Part shown: one piece after another, positions 60,259 through 64,000 of the stretch | Layout of the letters: each line of letters opens with the position of its first letter | Numbering within the stretch: position 1 is the first letter of the stretch | Source of the DNA: Bog-473 sp963726005 | GTDB taxonomy: Bacteria; Actinomycetota; Acidimicrobiia; Acidimicrobiales; RAAP-2 | Direction: 5' to 3' | DNA: 64,000 bases | Assembly (NCBI GenBank): GCA_963726005.1 | Contig: CAVSAT010000001.1 | Coordinates: 434,001 to 498,000, forward strand | Notes under the pieces: generated by a model | The model's database searches: none | The model's input: only the letters and a program-made list of their open reading frames with translations | Told to the model about the DNA's origin: nothing | Program-made: the position numbers and the translations under genes

Positions 60259-61662
60259 GTGACCGAACGACCGGCGCTTCCGTCGGAAGCCGAGATGCTC
60301 CATTGGATCGAGGAAGTGGTCGCTCAGGGGATCCGCCGCCCCGGCTATCCCGCAGACCAATGGGCCGAGCAGTTCATCCTTCAGAAATTCGAGGCGCTCG
60401 GACTTGAGTCTGTGAGATTCGAACCAGTAGAGGCTGTTTTTTGGAAGGACAGTCATGCCGAGCTCTCGGTTGTGGCGGATCGACCCGCAGCAATCGAATG
60501 CTTCCCGGTCCCGTTGTCCGAACCGACGAAGATCGAGGGCACACTGGCTCGCTGGGATCCGGCTCATCCCAATGCCGTTGCCGGCAAGGTTGCGCTCTAC
60601 GACCTTCGGTTCGCTGCACTCCCGGAGGACTTCCCGGTTCTTTCCCGGAGGGATCCAGAAAGGGGTCGGTCCGCGTCGCCGGAGGCACTTGCCGAGGCGG
60701 GCTGGGCGTTCGACCCTGGTCACACCTTCGCCGAGGGGCGGCACCGGCTTCCATTTGCTGCCGAGCTACAGGACACCATGGAACCAGCTATCGCCGCGGG
60801 CGCGATCGGATTCGTGGGGGTGTTGCGCGGCTACCCGGGTCACGGTTGCGAGTACTACGTACCCTATGACGGAAAGGTCCGGCCCATCCCCGGTGTCTAT
60901 GTCTCAGAGGCGAGCGGTGACCGTCTTCTCGCGTTGCTCGAGGATGGCTGCGACGAGGCACGGATGGAGGTGGTGGCCGAGCGAGCAACGACGTCGACGC
61001 GCAACGTGGTCGGCGAGCTCGCAGGAGTTGACGACGAGTGGGTCGTCATCGGCACGCATCACGATGCACCATGGGCCTCGGCCGTCGAGGATGGTACAGG
61101 TATGGCAATGCTGTTGGCCCAAGCCGCGGCCTGGGCGGCCAAGCCTGAGTCCGAGCGGCCCCACCGTTTGGTGTTCCTTGCGACTGCCGCGCACATGTCC
61201 GCTGCCGCCGGTACCCGATCATTCATAGAGTGCCACCGCACCGTGCTTGAGCGGGTTGTGCTGGAGCTCCACCTCGAGCACGCTGCGAGGGATACCCGAC
61301 CCGACCCGCATGGACTCGAGGTGGCGAGCACGCGCGTCACGCCACGTTGGTGGTTCACCACCGAGAGCCCACTGCTCGAGCAGGTGGTCTGGGATGCAAT
61401 CGTGGAGCACCGCCTCGACCGATCCCTCATCTTGACCCCCGACGCCCTTGCACCCTTCCCGACGACCGATGGCGGACTGTTCCATTTGGAAGGAGTACCG
61501 CTGGTCAATTTCCTGACCGCTCCGTGGTACCTGTTCGACCCCGCCGATACGTGTGACAAGGTGGATCCTGCGACCTTGACCGCGGTGAGTCGCGCCGCCT
61601 TCGACATCGTCCGCGGTACGGCCGAGATCTCTGCCAAGCAGATGCGTTGCAAGAACGTGTGA
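60259..61662 (+). CDS. M28-like metallohydrolase with altered active-site block
   Basis: 467 residues. A PA-like insert (TMEPAIAAGAIGFVGVLRGY) precedes the peptidase core. TSTRNVVGELAGVDDEWVVI then GTHHDAPWASAVEDGTGMAM gives the first His and Asp ligands. The block that usually contains the catalytic Glu-Glu reads FLATAAHMSAAAGTRSF. LELHLEHAARD follows. AAGGAG lies 4 bases before GTG. Fold is clear, peptidase activity uncertain. Confidence 0.72.
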   Translation: MTERPALPSEAEMLHWIEEVVAQGIRRPGYPADQWAEQFILQKFEALGLESVRFEPVEAVFWKDSHAELSVVADRPAAIECFPVPLSEPTKIEGTLARWDPAHPNAVAGKVALYDLRFAALPEDFPVLSRRDPERGRSASPEALAEAGWAFDPGHTFAEGRHRLPFAAELQDTMEPAIAAGAIGFVGVLRGYPGHGCEYYVPYDGKVRPIPGVYVSEASGDRLLALLEDGCDEARMEVVAERATTSTRNVVGELAGVDDEWVVIGTHHDAPWASAVEDGTGMAMLLAQAAAWAAKPESERPHRLVFLATAAHMSAAAGTRSFIECHRTVLERVVLELHLEHAARDTRPDPHGLEVASTRVTPRWWFTTESPLLEQVVWDAIVEHRLDRSLILTPDALAPFPTTDGGLFHLEGVPLVNFLTAPWYLFDPADTCDKVDPATLTAVSRAAFDIVRGTAEISAKQMRCKNV

Positions 61663-61677
61663 AAGGAGACGACACCT

Positions 61678-61914
61678 TTGAAAACGATGACATGTAAGCA
61701 ATTGGGTGGACCGTGTGACCTCCCTCTCCGTGGAGATACCGCCGATGAGGTCATCAAAGCGCAAGATAAGCATTTGAATGAAGTCGTCTCGAGTGGTGAT
61801 GAAACGCACAAGACTGCCTTGAAGGAGATGAAGGGCAGGTGGAGGCATCCCATATCTGGAATGGCCTGGTACAGGAAAGCCAAGCGTGATTTTGCTGGTC
61901 TTCCCGAAGACTGA
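61678..61914 (+). CDS. DUF1059-family small protein
   Basis: 78 residues: MKTMTCKQLGGPCDLPLRGD, then EVIKAQDKHLNEVV and HKTALKEMKGRW match the DUF1059 pattern, including the two early Cys. AAGGAG lies 8 bases before a TTG start. 15 bases after the M28-like gene. Confidence 0.8.
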   Translation: MKTMTCKQLGGPCDLPLRGDTADEVIKAQDKHLNEVVSSGDETHKTALKEMKGRWRHPISGMAWYRKAKRDFAGLPED

Positions 61915-61915
61915 A

Positions 61916-62464
61916 ATGGGACCCCTTCGGTACTCCATCAACGTCACATTGGATGGATGCTGCGATCATCGTGCAATCCCCGCGGACGAAGACTTGCATC
62001 GTCAGGCGGCCGCGAACCTGAACCAGGCCGACGCCCTTCTCTTTGGCCGGGTGACTTACGAAATGATGGAATCAGCGTGGCGGCCGGCGGCGCCGACGGG
62101 AGCCAGACCTGATTGGATGGAACCCTTCGCCCAGACGATCAACGCGGCAAAGAAGTACGTCGTGTCGAGCACCCTGGAGCAGGTTGATTGGAACGCGGAA
62201 CTCGTGCGCGGGGATCTGGGCCCGGCCGTCGAGCAACTCAAGCGGGAGTCGGGCAAGGGCATGTTGGTGGGAGGTGTCAAGCTCCCGTTGACGTTGACGG
62301 AGATGGGATTGATCGATGAGTACGAGTTCGTGGTGCATCCCAGGCTCGCCGGCCACGGGCCGACGTTGTTCGCGGGGCTGTCGGAGCAGGTCGACTTGAA
62401 GCTCGTGAGCCGGCTGGAGCTCGGCTCGGGGGCAGTGGCGATGCGGTACGAGCCGAGAAGATAG
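61916..62464 (+). CDS. Dihydrofolate reductase-like (RibD C-terminal domain) protein
   Basis: 182 residues. RYSINVTLDGCCDHRAIPAD, ADALLFGRVTYEMMESAW, KYVVSSTLEQVDW, GKGMLVGGVKLPLTLTEMGL and DEYEFVVHPRLAGHGPTLF are the consecutive blocks of this family. One base separates it from DUF1059. Physiological substrate unknown. Confidence 0.85.
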   Translation: MGPLRYSINVTLDGCCDHRAIPADEDLHRQAAANLNQADALLFGRVTYEMMESAWRPAAPTGARPDWMEPFAQTINAAKKYVVSSTLEQVDWNAELVRGDLGPAVEQLKRESGKGMLVGGVKLPLTLTEMGLIDEYEFVVHPRLAGHGPTLFAGLSEQVDLKLVSRLELGSGAVAMRYEPRR

Positions 62465-62605
62465 CCATCGGGCTTGCGAGCCCGAGCCGGCGGCACCATC
62501 GTGCCTTGCTTCGCGGCTCTTGCGCCCCCCACACCACGAGGAGCGCCGCAGCGATCAAAGCGTCGCTGATCTGGAGACGATATGCACAGAACGCGACAGG
62601 GTGAG

Positions 62606-62890
62606 TCAGGGCTCTTCGACCGCGGAGATGACGTACCGCATGACCTCCGCAGACTGAATCGGCGGTGAATCCGATGCCGGCTGTCCTGCGCCACGGAAGG
62701 CGAGCAGGTGGTCCTCGGTATCCCAGCGCTCGTAAATGTTGATCCGGCTGGGATCAACCGGATCGGCGGCCTGCACGAAATCAAGACACCCAGTCGCTTG
62801 ACGAGCGTTGCGAACGACGTCCGAGTTCGCGGCGAGAAAAGCTGCTCGGTCGACTGGATCGAGGATCAGGCTGCCGGCGATGATCAGCAC
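62606..62890 (-). CDS. Antibiotic biosynthesis monooxygenase (ABM) domain protein
   Basis: 94 residues, one ferredoxin-like ABM domain: IIAGSLILDPVDRAAFLAAN, ARQATGCLDFVQAADPVDPS, INIYERWDTEDHLLAFR. GTG 62890 opens the first strand. Divergent from the following dehydrogenase. Confidence 0.8.
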   Translation of the reverse strand: MLIIAGSLILDPVDRAAFLAANSDVVRNARQATGCLDFVQAADPVDPSRINIYERWDTEDHLLAFRGAGQPASDSPPIQSAEVMRYVISAVEEP

Positions 62891-62957
62891 GAGCCAAATT
62901 CTCGGCAATTGGTGCGTCTTCCGACGAAGGAGTTGATCCCGATGCAATGATGACCGG

Positions 62958-63695
62958 ATGGCGGATCTGTCCGGACGGATCGCTCTCGTCACCGGAGCCT
63001 CATCCGGCCTCGGCGAGCGATTCGCGGAGACCCTTCGCCAGGCTGGAGCTGAGGTGGTGGCAACGGCCAGACGAACGGAGCGGCTCGAACAGCTCGCCAA
63101 TCGATCGGGATCCATCGCTCTCGCAGGAGACATTGCGAACCCCGATCATCGCGGCGCGCTGGCAGAGGCGATCGCCGATCGATTCGGACGCCTCGACATG
63201 CTCGTGAACAACGCGGGCATATGCGACGACGGACCAATCGAGGACCAATCGCTCGAGGAGCTGACGACGGTGGTTCAAACCGATCTCGTCGCGGTCCTCG
63301 ATCTATGCCGGCTCATGGCTCCGCTGCTGTTCTTGAGCGATCGCGCGACGGTGATCAATGTCTCGTCGATTTTCGGGCTGGTTGCTTCTCGTGGCCCGAT
63401 GGCGGCGTACAACGCTTCGAAGGGGGCGTTGGTCAATCTGACCCGTCATCTCGCCGCTCAATGGGGAGTGCACGGTGTTCGTGTGAACGCACTCGCCCCA
63501 GGGTACTTTCCGACCGAGCTCACAGGGGGGCTCATCGACCCCAGCTTGGTCGAGAGTATCGAAGCCCGGTCGTTGTTGGGACGGGTGCCCTCGATCGACG
63601 AGCTCGACGGCCCGCTCCTGTTTCTGGCATCGGACGCGTCGAGCTATGTCACCGGACATACGCTGGTGGTTGACGGAGGTTGGACAAGCACGTAA
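62958..63695 (+). CDS. Short-chain dehydrogenase/reductase
   Basis: 245 residues, classical: LVTGASSGLGERFAETLRQA, NNAGIC, VINVSSIFGLV, YNASKGALVNL with the Tyr-Lys pair, and LVVDGGWTST. AATGAT ends 6 nt before ATG. Substrate unknown. Confidence 0.9.
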   Translation: MADLSGRIALVTGASSGLGERFAETLRQAGAEVVATARRTERLEQLANRSGSIALAGDIANPDHRGALAEAIADRFGRLDMLVNNAGICDDGPIEDQSLEELTTVVQTDLVAVLDLCRLMAPLLFLSDRATVINVSSIFGLVASRGPMAAYNASKGALVNLTRHLAAQWGVHGVRVNALAPGYFPTELTGGLIDPSLVESIEARSLLGRVPSIDELDGPLLFLASDASSYVTGHTLVVDGGWTST

Positions 63696-63787
63696 GCCAA
63701 CATTCTGGGGGAGTGCATTGCGAAGCTCGGGTTCTGTCATGCGGGTTTCCACCATCTCCTTGTCCCGCTCGACTGGCCGGAGGACGG

Positions 63788-64000
63788 TCACCGCCGCAAT
63801 TCCGCCACCTGTTCCAGCCGTCGCAGCTTCTGCGGGTTGCGGATTGCGTAGATCCCCGTGATCCGATCGCCGTCGATCACCAGACTCACCGCGGTGACGT
63901 CTTCACCGACGACGAAGCGGGCACCGACCATCCCGTTGAGCCAGACGGTGGTCGCACTCAAATCCGACAGATCCGCCACGCGGGAGAGGAACGTCACCAC
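63788..64000 (-). CDS. ECF41/SigJ-like sigma factor, C-terminal part only
   Basis: 71 codons before the window edge. VWLNGMVGARFVVGEDVTAV, SLVIDGDRITGIYAIRNPQK then LRRLEQV is the SnoaL-like tail that ends ECF41 sigma factors (usual ending NPDKLRHL). The sigma domains lie beyond the window, so the call rests on the tail alone. Confidence 0.7.
   Translation of the reverse strand: MVTFLSRVADLSDLSATTVWLNGMVGARFVVGEDVTAVSLVIDGDRITGIYAIRNPQKLRRLEQVAELRR

Overview
High-GC bacterial chromosome segment that reads as an actinomycete. The markers are mycothiol synthase (MshD), a WhiB-type iron-sulfur regulator, an ANTAR response regulator next to polA, and frequent GTG starts. Acidimicrobiia-like is my inference from gene order and from separate hisA and trpF genes; the sequence does not prove it. 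At least 19 genes share one promoter design: a TANNNT-like -10 box ending 6-9 nt before the start codon, with no Shine-Dalgarno sequence, which predicts leaderless or nearly leaderless mRNAs.

Layout. 1-3.95 kb: MaoC-like hydratase (cut by the window edge), VIT-family transporter, divergent mshD/nth, a candidate structured small RNA (2877-2971), and a ribbon-helix-helix/PIN pair with a degenerate PIN active site. 4.0-17.3 kb: a his-trp chain, hisD-C-B-H-A-F, GroES-like protein, hisI, trpE, ygfZ, two small membrane proteins, two tiny ORFs, then trpC-F-B-A. Most junctions overlap by 4-19 nt. hisG, hisE, trpD and trpG are absent from the window. 17.3-22.05 kb, minus strand: a type II fatty-acid cluster fabD-fabG-acpP-fabF followed by an SGNH hydrolase; FabD carries an extra biotinyl-like domain. 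22.2-28.4 kb: secreted lysozyme-like protein, metallo-beta-lactamase-fold protein, an alpha/beta-barrel plus cupin pair, a lipoprotein and a GH16 glycosidase.

28.5-52 kb is accessory DNA: gene fragments, duplicated small genes, two inverted copies of one IS110-type element, dispersed palindromic repeats, three tRNA 3'-end remnants and an 8.6-kb island bounded by a 23-bp direct repeat of the 3' end of an intact tRNA-Leu(CAA). The island holds whiB, two paralogous Cys/His mini-proteins, an orphan ClpX zinc-finger domain, small membrane proteins and decayed ORFs, but no recognisable integrase. Surface-glycan genes (FkbM methyltransferase, GT-C-like membrane protein, class I methyltransferase) lie between the two IS copies.

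52-64 kb returns to housekeeping and metabolism: menC-like enolase-superfamily gene, coiled-coil protein, ANTAR regulator, polA, short-chain dehydrogenases, a TetR/epimerase divergon with twin operators, GNAT, M28-like hydrolase, DUF1059, DHFR-like reductase, ABM monooxygenase and the C-terminus of an ECF41-like sigma factor.

Several otherwise intact genes (hisH, ygfZ, the SGNH hydrolase, a dehydrogenase and others) carry single-base frameshifts. Either the assembly has indel errors or there is unusual decay; raw reads would settle it.
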